This document shows, piece by piece, positions 17,604 to 27,264 of a DNA stretch of 64,000 nucleotides (position 1 is the first letter of the stretch; each line of letters opens with the position of its first letter). The position numbers and the translations under genes are program-made. Under the pieces are notes generated by a model that saw only the letters and a list, made by a program, of their open reading frames with translations, did not search any database and was not told where the DNA came from. The stretch lies in NCBI GenBank assembly GCA_965230495.1, contig OZ246004.1, positions 2,294,001 to 2,358,000 on the forward strand. The letters run 5' to 3'. Origin of the DNA: JACJYM01 sp965230495. GTDB lineage: Bacteria; Bacteroidota; Bacteroidia; Chitinophagales; Saprospiraceae.

Positions 17604-18005
17604 CTATACTCTAATTTGATTTGATGGTAAAACAGCGGTAGCTTCGATTTCCACTAGCATTTCCGGATCTATCAAACCTGATACCTGAACCATAGATGTT
17701 GTAGGATCTATACCTTGAAATATTTCTTGATGAGCTCTACCAATTTCTTCCCACCTTGAAATATCGATTACATAAATTCTTGTTCTTATTACATGCTTTA
17801 TATCCCCTCCCAATTCTTCAATCGATTGCTTAATTATATTAAGAATATACTTGGTCTGATTATATGCATCTTTGGAAAAAAGCACCTCTCCTTTATCACT
17901 TACCGCCGTGGTTCCAGAGACTTCAATAATAGAATCAATGCGAGCTGCTCTCGCATATGCCACTTTTTTTTCCCATTTAGCTCCTGTATAATAATTCTTT
18001 CTCAT
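17604..18005 (-). CDS. RidA/YjgF family protein
   Basis: 133 aa. The fold is indicated by ARIDSIIEVSGTTAV, the SIEELGGDIKHVIRTRIYV helix-strand and the C-terminal PEMLVEIEATAVL. The conserved arginine that deaminates enamine/imine intermediates in RidA proteins is plausibly that in VIRTRIYV; E in VEIEATAV matches the family. The N-terminus differs from archetypal RidA, so it may belong to another Rid subgroup. The start ATG overlaps the stop of the upstream gene by one base, so the genes are co-translated. Confidence 0.9.
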   Translation of the reverse strand: MRKNYYTGAKWEKKVAYARAARIDSIIEVSGTTAVSDKGEVLFSKDAYNQTKYILNIIKQSIEELGGDIKHVIRTRIYVIDISRWEEIGRAHQEIFQGIDPTTSMVQVSGLIDPEMLVEIEATAVLPSNQIRV

Positions 18006-18559
18006 TAGTTACCATAATTTAGTAATTCGACACTCAAATCATCTCGTGACTTTATCATTCTCTCAGGAATCACCTTTTTTATCACTCCCTCTTTATCAAT
18101 ACAAAAAACTCTAGGAGTGCCTAAATCCTCAGCATAGACAGCTGTTCCAAAAATTTTACCATTAGGAATCAAAGGTAATGTAAACCTGTAATCCTCAAGT
18201 TTCTTTTTACAATCTGCTTTAGTTCCGTATAAAAAGGATATACATTGGACATCTTCTTTTTTATTTATTTTATCGAGTGCTTCTAACACAAAAACTCCAT
18301 AGTTGTTATCTAAATCAACAAAAGCCAAAAGTACATTTTTACCAAGATATTGACTTATACTTTGTGCATTCCCCAACATGTCGTTAGCTAAAAAATTCTC
18401 GGCTTTTTTATCCAAAAACTGATCTATCAAGGCCGTTTCCGGTGGAGTAAAATCGAATGGTTCCACCTCATATTTCACTTCAGCACTTTTGATCTGGCCT
18501 GTTAATGAAAGTGGAAGAATCAAAATTATAAAACCAATTAATTTTAATACTAAATTCAT
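18005..18559 (-). CDS. Thioredoxin-fold-like exported protein without CxxC
   Basis: 184 aa with a signal peptide (MNLVLKLIGFIILILPLSLTG). The middle reads SQYLGKNVLLAFVD, then a helix and a strand QCISFLYGT, then GTPRVFCIDKEGVIKKVIPE, which looks like a redoxin/TlpA fold including the cis-Pro region (GTPRVF). The active-site CxxC is missing: the expected position after FVD has DLDNNYGV. A role as a redox enzyme is therefore doubtful. It is upstream of ridA with a one-base overlap. Confidence 0.65.
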   Translation of the reverse strand: MNLVLKLIGFIILILPLSLTGQIKSAEVKYEVEPFDFTPPETALIDQFLDKKAENFLANDMLGNAQSISQYLGKNVLLAFVDLDNNYGVFVLEALDKINKKEDVQCISFLYGTKADCKKKLEDYRFTLPLIPNGKIFGTAVYAEDLGTPRVFCIDKEGVIKKVIPERMIKSRDDLSVELLNYGN

Positions 18560-18652
18560 ATATTCAGTTTTTATGTTTTTTAATCGTTGAATGAAACTCG
18601 CTTATGATCCTTGTCCTACAGTAAAAGTCTTTTTAAAAATTCGCTTCATTTT

Positions 18653-19195
18653 TTAAAGTATATGTTTTGCAAATTGTAATAACGAAGAAAATCGAGCATC
18701 AGGTATTTCACACTTGAACTCGTCTTTTCCCTCTATCAATACGGTATACATGTTTAATAAGTTTCCAAATCTGATATCAGAATCAGAATCTCCTACCATA
18801 ACAGATTGTTCAAATTCAATTTCTGGGAACTCTTCCTTGGCCATCATGGCCATTCCCGGATTAGGTTTGCGATAGTAGCTCTTATCATGAGCTAAGTGAG
18901 GACAATAGTATATTTGATCTATTCTTCCCTTAGAATTATTTATTTCTTTTAACATTTGCGAATGTATGGTATTAAGATCATCATGACTCATTAGTCCTTT
19001 ACCTACTCCTTGCTGATTAGTAACTATGAAGATTTTTCCAAAAATGGTACTGAATAAGTAGAGAGCTTCCAGCACCCCTGGAAGAAATTCGAATTCAGTC
19101 CAGTCCGTTACATAAGCATCCACTTTTCGCTTATTAATAACTCCGTCTCTATCCAAAAATAGTGACCAACCCTCATTTAAATGGTCTAAGCTCAT
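18653..19195 (-). CDS. gmhB: D-glycero-D-manno-heptose 1,7-bisphosphate phosphatase-like HAD enzyme
   Basis: 180 aa. HAD motif I is LFLDRDGVINKR, motif II is VTNQQGVGKG, and motif IV is VMVGDSDSDIRFG. The zinc-loop region contains YCPHLAHDKSYYRKP, shorter in cysteines than classical GmhB. It should remove the C7 phosphate in ADP/GDP-heptose precursor synthesis for the cell envelope. It overlaps gmhA by 4 bp. Confidence 0.88.
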   Translation of the reverse strand: MSLDHLNEGWSLFLDRDGVINKRKVDAYVTDWTEFEFLPGVLEALYLFSTIFGKIFIVTNQQGVGKGLMSHDDLNTIHSQMLKEINNSKGRIDQIYYCPHLAHDKSYYRKPNPGMAMMAKEEFPEIEFEQSVMVGDSDSDIRFGNLLNMYTVLIEGKDEFKCEIPDARFSSLLQFAKHIL

Positions 19196-19758
19196 CGACT
19201 GAAGAAAATACTTTCCAAAGATTCACAAATAGTATGTAGTACCAACATATATGCTTCCTGTATCCTCGGAGTGTTCGAGCTAGGAATTTTAAATATTAGA
19301 TCACAAATCTCGCCCATCTCACATTGTGTCTCTCCCGTGAAGCCAATTACTTTGATATTCTTATGCTTTGCTGTTTTTACGGCTTCAATAATGTTTTCGG
19401 ATTTTCCCGAAGTTGACAATGCTATCAAAATATCCCCTTTCTCACCTAAAGCTTCAAGTTCTCTTGAAAAAATACTCTTAAAACTGAAATCGTTAGAAAC
19501 CGCAGTGCAAAATGCCGGATTATTTGCCAGAGCTAACGCTTTAAGTGGTTCTCTATCGAGATAAAATCTTCCTGAAAGCTCTGCTGCAATATGACTGGCA
19601 TCTGCCATTGAGCCACCATTACCACAAAAATATATAGTCTTTCCAGCCTTTAAACAAGATACCATATCTTTGGTTATCTCCTTCTCCAACTTTATATACT
19701 TATCAGAAATGAGGGTTTCACATACCCGAATATGTTCTTCTATTCTAGATTTCAACAT
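19192..19758 (-). CDS. gmhA: Sedoheptulose-7-phosphate isomerase (SIS domain)
   Basis: 188 aa SIS-fold protein. FCGNGGSMADASHIAAELSG is the phosphosugar-binding signature, and IALSTSGKSENI is the second SIS loop. TPRIQEAYMLVLHTICE is the C-terminal motif with the catalytic His typical of GmhA. It makes D-glycero-heptose-7-phosphate, the first committed step toward heptose for LPS core or glycans. It is the first gene of a minus-strand run gmhA-gmhB, then possibly the redoxin-like, ridA and queE genes. Confidence 0.93.
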   Translation of the reverse strand: MLKSRIEEHIRVCETLISDKYIKLEKEITKDMVSCLKAGKTIYFCGNGGSMADASHIAAELSGRFYLDREPLKALALANNPAFCTAVSNDFSFKSIFSRELEALGEKGDILIALSTSGKSENIIEAVKTAKHKNIKVIGFTGETQCEMGEICDLIFKIPSSNTPRIQEAYMLVLHTICESLESIFFSR

Positions 19759-19762
19759 AAGG

Positions 19763-19770
19763 CAAAATTA
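19763..19770 (-). promoter_or_regulatory. -7 element TAATTTTG of gmhA
   Basis: Exact TAnnTTTG on the minus strand, ending 4 nt before the gmhA start codon; implies a near-leaderless transcript. No clear -33 TTTG. Confidence 0.4.
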
Positions 19771-19846
19771 CGGAATCTTCACCTAACATTCGTATTAACT
19801 TCACTTACGAAATCATATGATCCTTACTCCACCTTAATTTAATCCA

Positions 19847-19854
19847 TATATTTG
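19847..19854 (+). promoter_or_regulatory. -7 element TATATTTG of the glycosyltransferase gene
   Basis: Exact TAnnTTTG, ending 8 nt before the ATG at 19863. No convincing -33. Confidence 0.45.
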
Positions 19855-19862
19855 CTACAGTT

Positions 19863-20999
19863 ATGCCTTCTATAAAGAAAATATGTATACTTGGTCCTGC
19901 ATACCCCTATAAAGGCGGAATTGCTGCCTTTAACGAACAATTGGCCCTCGAGCTAAACAAATTAGGGTATTCCGTAGAAATTGTAACCTTCTCTTTACAA
20001 TATCCTTCGTTTTTATTTCCAGGAAAATCTCAAGTAACTCTTGAAAAAAAAAGCTTTCCGTTTCCCATTTTTCGTATGGTAAATTCCATCAATCCCCTAA
20101 ACTGGATAATGGTAGGAAAGCGTCTCAAAAAGAAAAAATTTGATATCGTAATTTCTCGATTCTGGATTCCAGTAATGGGGCCTTCCTTAGGCACAATATT
20201 AAAAATTATTAAAAGGAATGGACATAGTAATATTTATGCCATAATCGACAATTTAATACCCCACGAAAAAAGAATAGGCGATAAATTATTAACCAGATAC
20301 TTTTTAAATTCTTTGGATCATGGGGTTGCGATGTCAAATAAGGTAAAAGCAGATATTCGTAGGCTAAATAAAAATCTTCCCATTACTTTGACTCCGCACC
20401 CTGTCTATAACCATTATGGACGCAAGATTTGTAGAGAAGAAGCTTGTGAAAAACTAAACTTGGATTCCAAACATACTTATGTTCTATTCTTTGGACTTAT
20501 AAGAAAATATAAAGGATTGGATTTATTAATAGAGGCTTTTAGCCATATTGATCAAGGCAATATCCATTTATTAGTGGCTGGAGAATTTTATGATGATCAG
20601 ATCAAATATGAGACATTAATTTCTGAATTAGAAATAATCGAAAAGGTCCATTTTATTTCTGGTTTTATACCTGATGATCAGGTTGCCACAATTTTTAGTG
20701 CAACGACTATTATGGCTCTTCCTTATCGATCCGCAACTCAATCGGGAATCACGCAGATGGGGTTACATTTTGAATTGCCCATGGTAGTAACTGCAGTTGG
20801 AGGACTTCCAGAAGTTGTTGTTAACAATAAAACTGGTTGTGTCATTGGGCCAACACCAAAAGAAATTGCTGCGGGCATAATCAGGTGTTTGGAAATTCAG
20901 CCTAACATATTTAAACAATCCATTGCGGAAAAGAAAAAAGAGTATGAGTGGGAGACCTTTATTGAAAATATTCTTCCCAAACAAAAAAATGCTCCATGA
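19863..20999 (+). CDS. Family 4 glycosyltransferase
   Basis: 378 aa GT-B fold protein. The N-terminal domain starts CILGPAYPYKGGIAAFNEQL, with the Gly-rich acceptor loop. The C-terminal donor domain has YVLFFGLIRKYKGLDLLIEA and the E-x7-E-like region GITQMGLHFELPMVVTAVGG. It probably transfers a sugar to a lipid- or LPS-linked glycan at the cytoplasmic face. It is divergent from gmhA/gmhB, which suggests envelope glycan synthesis. Its stop codon lies within the terminator hairpin of the convergent surface-protein gene. Confidence 0.9.
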   Translation: MPSIKKICILGPAYPYKGGIAAFNEQLALELNKLGYSVEIVTFSLQYPSFLFPGKSQVTLEKKSFPFPIFRMVNSINPLNWIMVGKRLKKKKFDIVISRFWIPVMGPSLGTILKIIKRNGHSNIYAIIDNLIPHEKRIGDKLLTRYFLNSLDHGVAMSNKVKADIRRLNKNLPITLTPHPVYNHYGRKICREEACEKLNLDSKHTYVLFFGLIRKYKGLDLLIEAFSHIDQGNIHLLVAGEFYDDQIKYETLISELEIIEKVHFISGFIPDDQVATIFSATTIMALPYRSATQSGITQMGLHFELPMVVTAVGGLPEVVVNNKTGCVIGPTPKEIAAGIIRCLEIQPNIFKQSIAEKKKEYEWETFIENILPKQKNAP

Positions 21000-21022
21000 C
21001 AATTTCTTAATCATGGAGCATT
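20982..21022 (-). terminator. Strong terminator of the PKD/type B surface-protein gene
   Basis: Perfect 12-bp stem AATGCTCCATGA/TCATGGAGCATT with an 11-nt loop. Read on the minus strand it is followed by seven T. It includes the stop codon of the plus-strand glycosyltransferase gene. Confidence 0.85.
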
Positions 21023-21043
21023 GTGTTTTGAGTATGGAAAGAA

Positions 21044-24000
21044 CTATCTAATTAATGTTATATCTCCCTGTTTTCTAATTAACTTCTTATTTCCACATTG
21101 GTTTGACTCATAATCCAAGACATAAAAATAAATCCCCATAGGTAAGTCGATACCATCTATTTTACCCGTCCATTTATGACCTCTTTGGAAGACTACTCGC
21201 CCCATTTTATCAAAAACCGTAAAACTTACAATCGATCCATTTAAATATTGATCAGTCGAAAGATCAATAAAGTCATTTGAGCCATCATTATTTGGACTGA
21301 AAATGTTAGGTAAATTGATTTCCTCAATCCTGTTTTCAATATTGGGATAAAATGTTTCAATAATCTTTTGACAACTTGTTGTTATTTCTACAGAAATAGC
21401 TCCTGCGACATAATTTTGAAGTTGATTACCCTGATCTCCATTTGACCATGCCACTGTATACTCTTCCTCTTCTGCATTCAGTATCTCTACTGATGGGTAT
21501 AACTCCAATTGATCACAGGAATGAGGGTCATTTACCAACACATAATCAATTTCTCCTTTATCTTCTAAAGTGATCTCTTCAAGCCTAGTAACACAACCCA
21601 AACTATCTTCGACTTCTATACTATAGTCACCTTCACCAAGATCTTCAAAATTTTGATCACTCACTTCTACCCCATTGATATAAAACTTGGCATCTTGCCC
21701 CGCATTACCAATAAGAATTATATTTCCGTTAGGAGAGTCGTGACAAGGGTGATTGAATTCGACATCAAATGTCAATTCATTGGATGCTGTGATATAATAA
21801 GTTGTAACCTCCGTTTGCCCATTTCCTAAATCCTTTTCTACAATAACTTCTTGTTCTGTATCATAGTTGGTTCCCTCTATTTCAATTTCTTCTCCATGAC
21901 ATAAATGGACATATTCATCGATATAAATAAACTCAGGAGTATTTTTAGTAATCAATAATTCAATGAATTGATCGTCATCACATGTTACAATACTAAACTT
22001 AACACTATCTATTAAGGATTTATACTCATCATCCAGTTCTTTAATATTTACGACGTAATCACCACCTACCACTTTCTTGAAAGTGAAGCTACCATTACCA
22101 TCAGAAACGCCCAATGACCCATCACTTAATGCAATATCAATACCGCTAACTAATGTATCGGCACTGCTTATAGTTCCATCTTCGTCCACGTCGCTGTAAA
22201 TCACCACTTCAACATCACCAAATCCATCTAACAGGGTAATAAATAACTCATCAGAAATGTTAGTACAACCATTTACATCTGTCATGGATAAATGATATGA
22301 GCCACTTTGTCTAACTATTAGTTCGGGCATATTACCATTATCATCGTCGGACACTTCAATTCCTTCATAAAACCATTGATAAGTAACTACATTAGGAACA
22401 CTTGGCATACAAATAGTATCCGGAGCACATCTTTCATGACATCCCGAGGGTACCATACTAATGTCCGGACCTTTAGAAACCTCAATTGAATTACTTTGTC
22501 CCTCACAACCGATAGAATTGTAAGCTGTTACAAAGTAATTACCTCCCTCCGAAACTGTTATACTTGTACTTGTTTCACCAGTATTCCAAACGTAATTCAA
22601 TGAACTTACAGGGTTAGTTATAGTTAGTGTATGTGAATCTCCATTACACAGTACACCTGAATTATCAGCAACAATTATTACCTCAGGAATACCAAAAACT
22701 TCAACCTCTATAGGTCCAATTACGTTCACACAACCACTTGCATCATCGGTTAATTCCAGTTCGAAATTATGTACTCCCGCTGGTAATTGATTTCCTAACT
22801 CTTCTGAGAAGATAAGCATAGAACCATTAGAACCGTTAGACCATTTATAACTATAATTACTATTGCTGCCAGCTTCTAAAATCAAATCCTGATTTTCACA
22901 GATTTCTATTCTATTGCCAGAATATATTTCCGGTATTCCATCTACAGTACTAACCCCAACTATCGAAGTAATAGGAAGACTTAACACATTTACCAAATAA
23001 GGATCAGGCTGGTAGGTACACCCATTTCCATCAGTAACCGTGAGATAATAGACACCACTGGTAGTTATATTTACGAATTCCGTCGTCTCTCCGTTTGACC
23101 ACTCATATGACATTCCAGATAGAGGGGCAGATAATTGAGTAATCTCCCCTTCACAAATATCCTTCCCTAAACTACTAGAGATATCTCCTGCTAACGTATT
23201 CTCGTGAATCGTTATTTGCTTTTGTAGTAAATCTTTACATCCATAGATAGAAGTCAGTTCGGCAGTAACGTCATATATCCCTGGGCTTTCAAACTTATGA
23301 TAAGTATTCAAACCACCACTGTAATTATTGTCTCCAGATGCCAAATCACCAAAATCCCAATATACCTCCGAAATTTTATCATAATCAATAAGTTCAAAAT
23401 ATACGCTTTCTCCCTGACAAGTAACGGTTACATCCTGAATATCATTTGGTTTAAATTCATGAACCTTAATCGTTTTAGTTATTACATCAGTACAGGCATC
23501 ACCTGTTATTGTCAACGTAACATCATATTCGCCTGGTGCATTATATATGTGGGTTGGATCCGCTAATGAAGAAAAATTATCAGTGCTAGACGGGTCTCCA
23601 AAATCCCATGCCCAATTAGTAATTACTTTCCCAGGAATATAAGTACTTCTATCAAAAAACTCTAAAACCTCGCCAGGGCAAGCATTAATCACCTCAAAAT
23701 CTGCCTTATAAGTTACTTCAACTATTTCTGTTCTATAATCTCTACAAATTTTTCCAGGTTCATCCTTATCATCCACATCACCAAATAAGACAACATTGAA
23801 AAATCCGGCATTAGAAAATTCGTGAGATGGATTTTCATCATAAGAAATATTATTAGCACCAGAGTTCGGGTCATCAAAATACCACTGTATTGTACTCACA
23901 TCTATTCCTACTGACATATTTTGAAAATCAACCAGATTACATTTAGTAGAATTCGTATGTCCAAAAAGTATTTTATCATCTGTGTTACAAGGAGGCTCAC

Positions 24001-26638
24001 ATGTCCCATCTTGCGGTGTACCATTACACTCTCCGCAGTATTCAAATACTCTCAAATTATTAGACCTATTGGTACACCCATTGTCATCTGTAACGACTAC
24101 ATGATATGTCCCTAGAGACGGAGCTGTATAGATAGCCGATGTATATCCGGTGGCAACATTATCAAGATACCATTCATAAGTATATCCATCCTCAGCATCA
24201 AGAGCATATAAATCGGGAAATCTATCTCCTTCTGACAAACAAATACCTGTAGAATCAGGAGATGAAATTCTTATATTGGGTTCAGGATGCTCATTAATGG
24301 TAAAACTGGATTGTCCCACACAGCCATAGCTATTAACAACTTTACATGTATAGCTTCCAGCACGTAATTGGGGTGTTGCATTTGTCGAGACTAATACATT
24401 GTTCTCATCAAACCATTCCTGACTTGAATAACTGCTATTGATCGAAACAAACACCATTTCATTCGTACATAAGTAATCAGGAGCTACGACCTCCGGAAAT
24501 GGTAAGTCATATACAGCTACATCAACTTCTTCATTTGACAAACAAGAGCTAAGAGATACTTTATGAGAGCCTGATTTATGCCATAAGACGGAGATAGTAT
24601 TTTGGTCTTCCTCTATAATGGTTCCTGCATCTTCGGGAATAACTTCCCAATCGTAATTCATACCTTCTATAAAGTCAGCATTATAAGTTTCTAATGACTC
24701 CACACAGGAGGAATTAGTACCAGCCACGTTCATTGCTGTAATAAGTGATGGATATAAGCTGATAGGATCCGATTCACAATACAATCCATCAGTATTAGTT
24801 TGAAAAACCTGAAGTAAAAACGGACCTGAAGAGTTCCATTTGATCACAATACTTTCTCCCTGATATTCGGATACACTTCCCCCATCATCAGCAATCCATC
24901 TAAACGAAGAAGCACTCAATCCAGTAGTAACTCCATAAATATACTCCGATCCTTGACATACTACTTGTTCTCCTTCGATAGCAAGTACTGTAGCTGACTT
25001 TTCCAAAACTCTAATCACAACAGATTTCTCATCACTACAGTGTGCACTGGAAACAGCACGCAGTTTTAATTGGTTACCAATTTCACTATCTGGAATAGAA
25101 AAATTCAAATTGACTCCATTAGAATTTGTTACCACCGATCCATCCATTCTCTCCAAAATCCAATCGACACTTACCGATCCATTAATATCTTTAGAAGAAG
25201 CTTCTAATTGATCACCAGCACATATTATGGAATTATTTATCTCAAGATCAAAATCATTCAACAACTGGATAGAAAGATCATCTGACCCTCCGCATTCCAA
25301 ATAACAGTTATAATAATCCACATTAATATCTCCGTTACCCACCGTGTTATCCCATTTGATCATAATTGTTGATGTACCTTGTCCCGCAAGAATACTTCCG
25401 CCGTTAACATTCCAATTATATTCTGTCGCGTCATATTGATGAATACTATAAAACTCTGTACTTCCCTTACAAGGCTTTGTATCACCTGTTATAAAAGCAT
25501 CATCAGAAATAATAGGTATTCTAAACACTTCCGTAGTGCTACACAATTGATTGTTACAACCTGCGAGACTTAATTCAATATTTCCCTCAGGACCTTTCCC
25601 CCAATCGATAGTAATATAATTATCCGTTGTGGAACCTCCATCTGTAATAGTTCCATTTCCAAGTACCTTCCAGTTATAGGTAGAGCAATCATCCTGTGAA
25701 GTATAAGTTACTTCAGTGTTTTCACATATAGTTCCTCTACAATCTATGGTAGGCTGCCATAGACCGAGCACTTCGATCTCATATTCGTATATATCAAAGC
25801 AGCCACACACGTTTAATGCTTTCAAAGTAATTGTATAATTACCCGGTGTCTCATAAGTAATTAAAGGTTGTAACTCCTCTGACGATCTCCCATCACCAAA
25901 ATCCCATTCAAAGGAAGTCGCTCCTGAAGATTCGTTAATCATTTGTATCTCCTCACCTAAGCAATATTCATTTTTCTCTGGATCCAATGAAAATGCTGCT
26001 TCAGGTTCTTCAAGAACAACTACACATCTACTAAGATTTTCGCTACATCCATCCCATTCACTAAATACGAAGGCATCTAAATAGTATGTGCCAGGTGTTG
26101 TCCATTTTACAGTAATTGTAAAATCATCCTGCGCAACAATTTCACCTCCGGATGAACCGAAGTACTCCACAAACAAAGGAATTCCATTCGGATCGAAATC
26201 TTCGATTCCATAAGTCACAGTATTACCAACACATGACGTAAAACATCCATTCTGCGAAGTATTTGAACAAGAGCCATCTAACTCAACTATCTCAGCATAT
26301 ACAAGAGGAAAAGAGAAAACTCTCATCGTATCATTATGAATAGTATCTCCGCAATATGACATTATATTAAATAGATAATCTCCTTCACTCCAATAGCATA
26401 ATTCAAAATTACTGGTTTGCCAATTAGGAGTAAATTGGTAACTATCTGTAAAGGGTTCTTGAAGAACTTCTACACTAAATTCTTCACATTGTAGCACATT
26501 ACCATTACCATCCGTAAAATAGTATTGATGACAAGATCCCGGACATACTTCTTGAGGCCCTTCGACATAAACTTTTTCTTGTCCTAGCATACTAATAGAT
26601 AAAACGCAGCTGATACAAAATATTAATCTCCTAATCAT
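21044..26638 (-). CDS. Giant PKD-domain surface protein with T9SS type B sorting domain
   Basis: 1864 aa with a signal peptide (MIRRLIFCISCVLSISMLGQ). At least four PKD-type units are visible through W-D-F-G-D signatures: FEWDFGDGR near residue 245, a variant WYFDDPNSG, WAWDFGDPSS and VYWDFGDLAS around 920-1140. Between them are many Ig-like repeats ending in VTDxNGC. Residues about 1466-1543 (DVDEDGTISSADTLVSG) resemble an SdrD B-like Ca2+ domain. The last about 85 residues are a gliding-motility-type (type B) C-terminal domain: NIFSPNNDGSNDF, FDKMGRVVFQ, LPMGIYFYVLDY. It is exported by T9SS; type B cargo usually needs a PorP/SprF partner, which is not adjacent here. Adhesin-like, ligand unknown. 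Confidence 0.92.
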   Translation of the reverse strand: MIRRLIFCISCVLSISMLGQEKVYVEGPQEVCPGSCHQYYFTDGNGNVLQCEEFSVEVLQEPFTDSYQFTPNWQTSNFELCYWSEGDYLFNIMSYCGDTIHNDTMRVFSFPLVYAEIVELDGSCSNTSQNGCFTSCVGNTVTYGIEDFDPNGIPLFVEYFGSSGGEIVAQDDFTITVKWTTPGTYYLDAFVFSEWDGCSENLSRCVVVLEEPEAAFSLDPEKNEYCLGEEIQMINESSGATSFEWDFGDGRSSEELQPLITYETPGNYTITLKALNVCGCFDIYEYEIEVLGLWQPTIDCRGTICENTEVTYTSQDDCSTYNWKVLGNGTITDGGSTTDNYITIDWGKGPEGNIELSLAGCNNQLCSTTEVFRIPIISDDAFITGDTKPCKGSTEFYSIHQYDATEYNWNVNGGSILAGQGTSTIMIKWDNTVGNGDINVDYYNCYLECGGSDDLSIQLLNDFDLEINNSIICAGDQLEASSKDINGSVSVDWILERMDGSVVTNSNGVNLNFSIPDSEIGNQLKLRAVSSAHCSDEKSVVIRVLEKSATVLAIEGEQVVCQGSEYIYGVTTGLSASSFRWIADDGGSVSEYQGESIVIKWNSSGPFLLQVFQTNTDGLYCESDPISLYPSLITAMNVAGTNSSCVESLETYNADFIEGMNYDWEVIPEDAGTIIEEDQNTISVLWHKSGSHKVSLSSCLSNEEVDVAVYDLPFPEVVAPDYLCTNEMVFVSINSSYSSQEWFDENNVLVSTNATPQLRAGSYTCKVVNSYGCVGQSSFTINEHPEPNIRISSPDSTGICLSEGDRFPDLYALDAEDGYTYEWYLDNVATGYTSAIYTAPSLGTYHVVVTDDNGCTNRSNNLRVFEYCGECNGTPQDGTCEPPCNTDDKILFGHTNSTKCNLVDFQNMSVGIDVSTIQWYFDDPNSGANNISYDENPSHEFSNAGFFNVVLFGDVDDKDEPGKICRDYRTEIVEVTYKADFEVINACPGEVLEFFDRSTYIPGKVITNWAWDFGDPSSTDNFSSLADPTHIYNAPGEYDVTLTITGDACTDVITKTIKVHEFKPNDIQDVTVTCQGESVYFELIDYDKISEVYWDFGDLASGDNNYSGGLNTYHKFESPGIYDVTAELTSIYGCKDLLQKQITIHENTLAGDISSSLGKDICEGEITQLSAPLSGMSYEWSNGETTEFVNITTSGVYYLTVTDGNGCTYQPDPYLVNVLSLPITSIVGVSTVDGIPEIYSGNRIEICENQDLILEAGSNSNYSYKWSNGSNGSMLIFSEELGNQLPAGVHNFELELTDDASGCVNVIGPIEVEVFGIPEVIIVADNSGVLCNGDSHTLTITNPVSSLNYVWNTGETSTSITVSEGGNYFVTAYNSIGCEGQSNSIEVSKGPDISMVPSGCHERCAPDTICMPSVPNVVTYQWFYEGIEVSDDDNGNMPELIVRQSGSYHLSMTDVNGCTNISDELFITLLDGFGDVEVVIYSDVDEDGTISSADTLVSGIDIALSDGSLGVSDGNGSFTFKKVVGGDYVVNIKELDDEYKSLIDSVKFSIVTCDDDQFIELLITKNTPEFIYIDEYVHLCHGEEIEIEGTNYDTEQEVIVEKDLGNGQTEVTTYYITASNELTFDVEFNHPCHDSPNGNIILIGNAGQDAKFYINGVEVSDQNFEDLGEGDYSIEVEDSLGCVTRLEEITLEDKGEIDYVLVNDPHSCDQLELYPSVEILNAEEEEYTVAWSNGDQGNQLQNYVAGAISVEITTSCQKIIETFYPNIENRIEEINLPNIFSPNNDGSNDFIDLSTDQYLNGSIVSFTVFDKMGRVVFQRGHKWTGKIDGIDLPMGIYFYVLDYESNQCGNKKLIRKQGDITLIR

Positions 26639-26662
26639 AGTAACTTTTCTATTTGTTTGAAA

Positions 26663-26685
26663 TTCACTAAGTAGACTTAAGTGAA
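26663..26685. repeat. Imperfect palindrome in a surface-gene promoter region
   Basis: TTCACTAAGT, two bases, then ACTTAAGTGAA: arms pair with one bulged base. It sits 25-47 bp upstream of the ATG of the 1864-aa gene and could be an operator. No protein is known to bind it. Confidence 0.3.
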
Positions 26686-26710
26686 TAAACTATTGCTGCT
26701 TGAAAAGTAT

Positions 26711-26748
26711 AAAAAAAAGGGAATCAATAAAAATTGACTCCCTTTTTA
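26711..26748 (-). terminator. Terminator of the exbB-exbD operon
   Basis: 10-bp stem with one mismatch (GGGAATCAAT against ATTGACTCCC) and a 4-nt loop. On the minus strand it is followed by eight T, 18 bp after the last exbD stop. Confidence 0.85.
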
Positions 26749-26765
26749 TCATTTTTAAATAGTAA

Positions 26766-27236
26766 TTATTTCTTTCTCTCTGCGGCCTTTGCCGAATAAT
26801 TTACTTTTAACTGTCCTGCTTTTCTTAAAGCCGTTTTCACATCTGTTACAATACCCATAGTAACATCTCCATCTACCTTCAATGACGTCGTAATCAAAGG
26901 TTGTTGCTTCTCAGAAACTGTTTCTCTATGTTGCTGAAGAAAAAGAGGAATATCTGTTAAATCCGCAAATTTATCTCCCAACTGTATCCTTGGCTTAGTT
27001 CCATAAGTCGCCTGATATTTCTCTACAGGTCTTCCTATCCATATATGATTTACCAAAGACTTCTTCTCCAGTTTTGTAAGCTCAGTTGCACTCGGTGTAA
27101 CTACCTGTAATTTTTCCTCTCCATCACGTAAAACTGTTACTACCATGAAGAAAAATAACAACATAAATATAATATCAGGTAATGAAGCCGTTGAAATGGC
27201 CGGTTGTGCTTTACCTCTTTTTTTCGAAAAATCCAT
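26766..27236 (-). CDS. exbD: Biopolymer transporter ExbD (second copy)
   Basis: 156 aa ExbD/TolR family: a short basic cytoplasmic N-terminus, one transmembrane helix with the essential Asp (STASLPDIIFMLLFFFMVVT, D near residue 22), then a periplasmic domain. It forms the stator of a proton-driven motor with ExbB. The C-terminal part (VDGDVTMGIVTDVKTALRKA) matches the family. Last gene of the operon. Confidence 0.92.
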   Translation of the reverse strand: MDFSKKRGKAQPAISTASLPDIIFMLLFFFMVVTVLRDGEEKLQVVTPSATELTKLEKKSLVNHIWIGRPVEKYQATYGTKPRIQLGDKFADLTDIPLFLQQHRETVSEKQQPLITTSLKVDGDVTMGIVTDVKTALRKAGQLKVNYSAKAAERKK

Positions 27237-27264
27237 TTTACCTTTTTAAGTTATATTCAACAAA

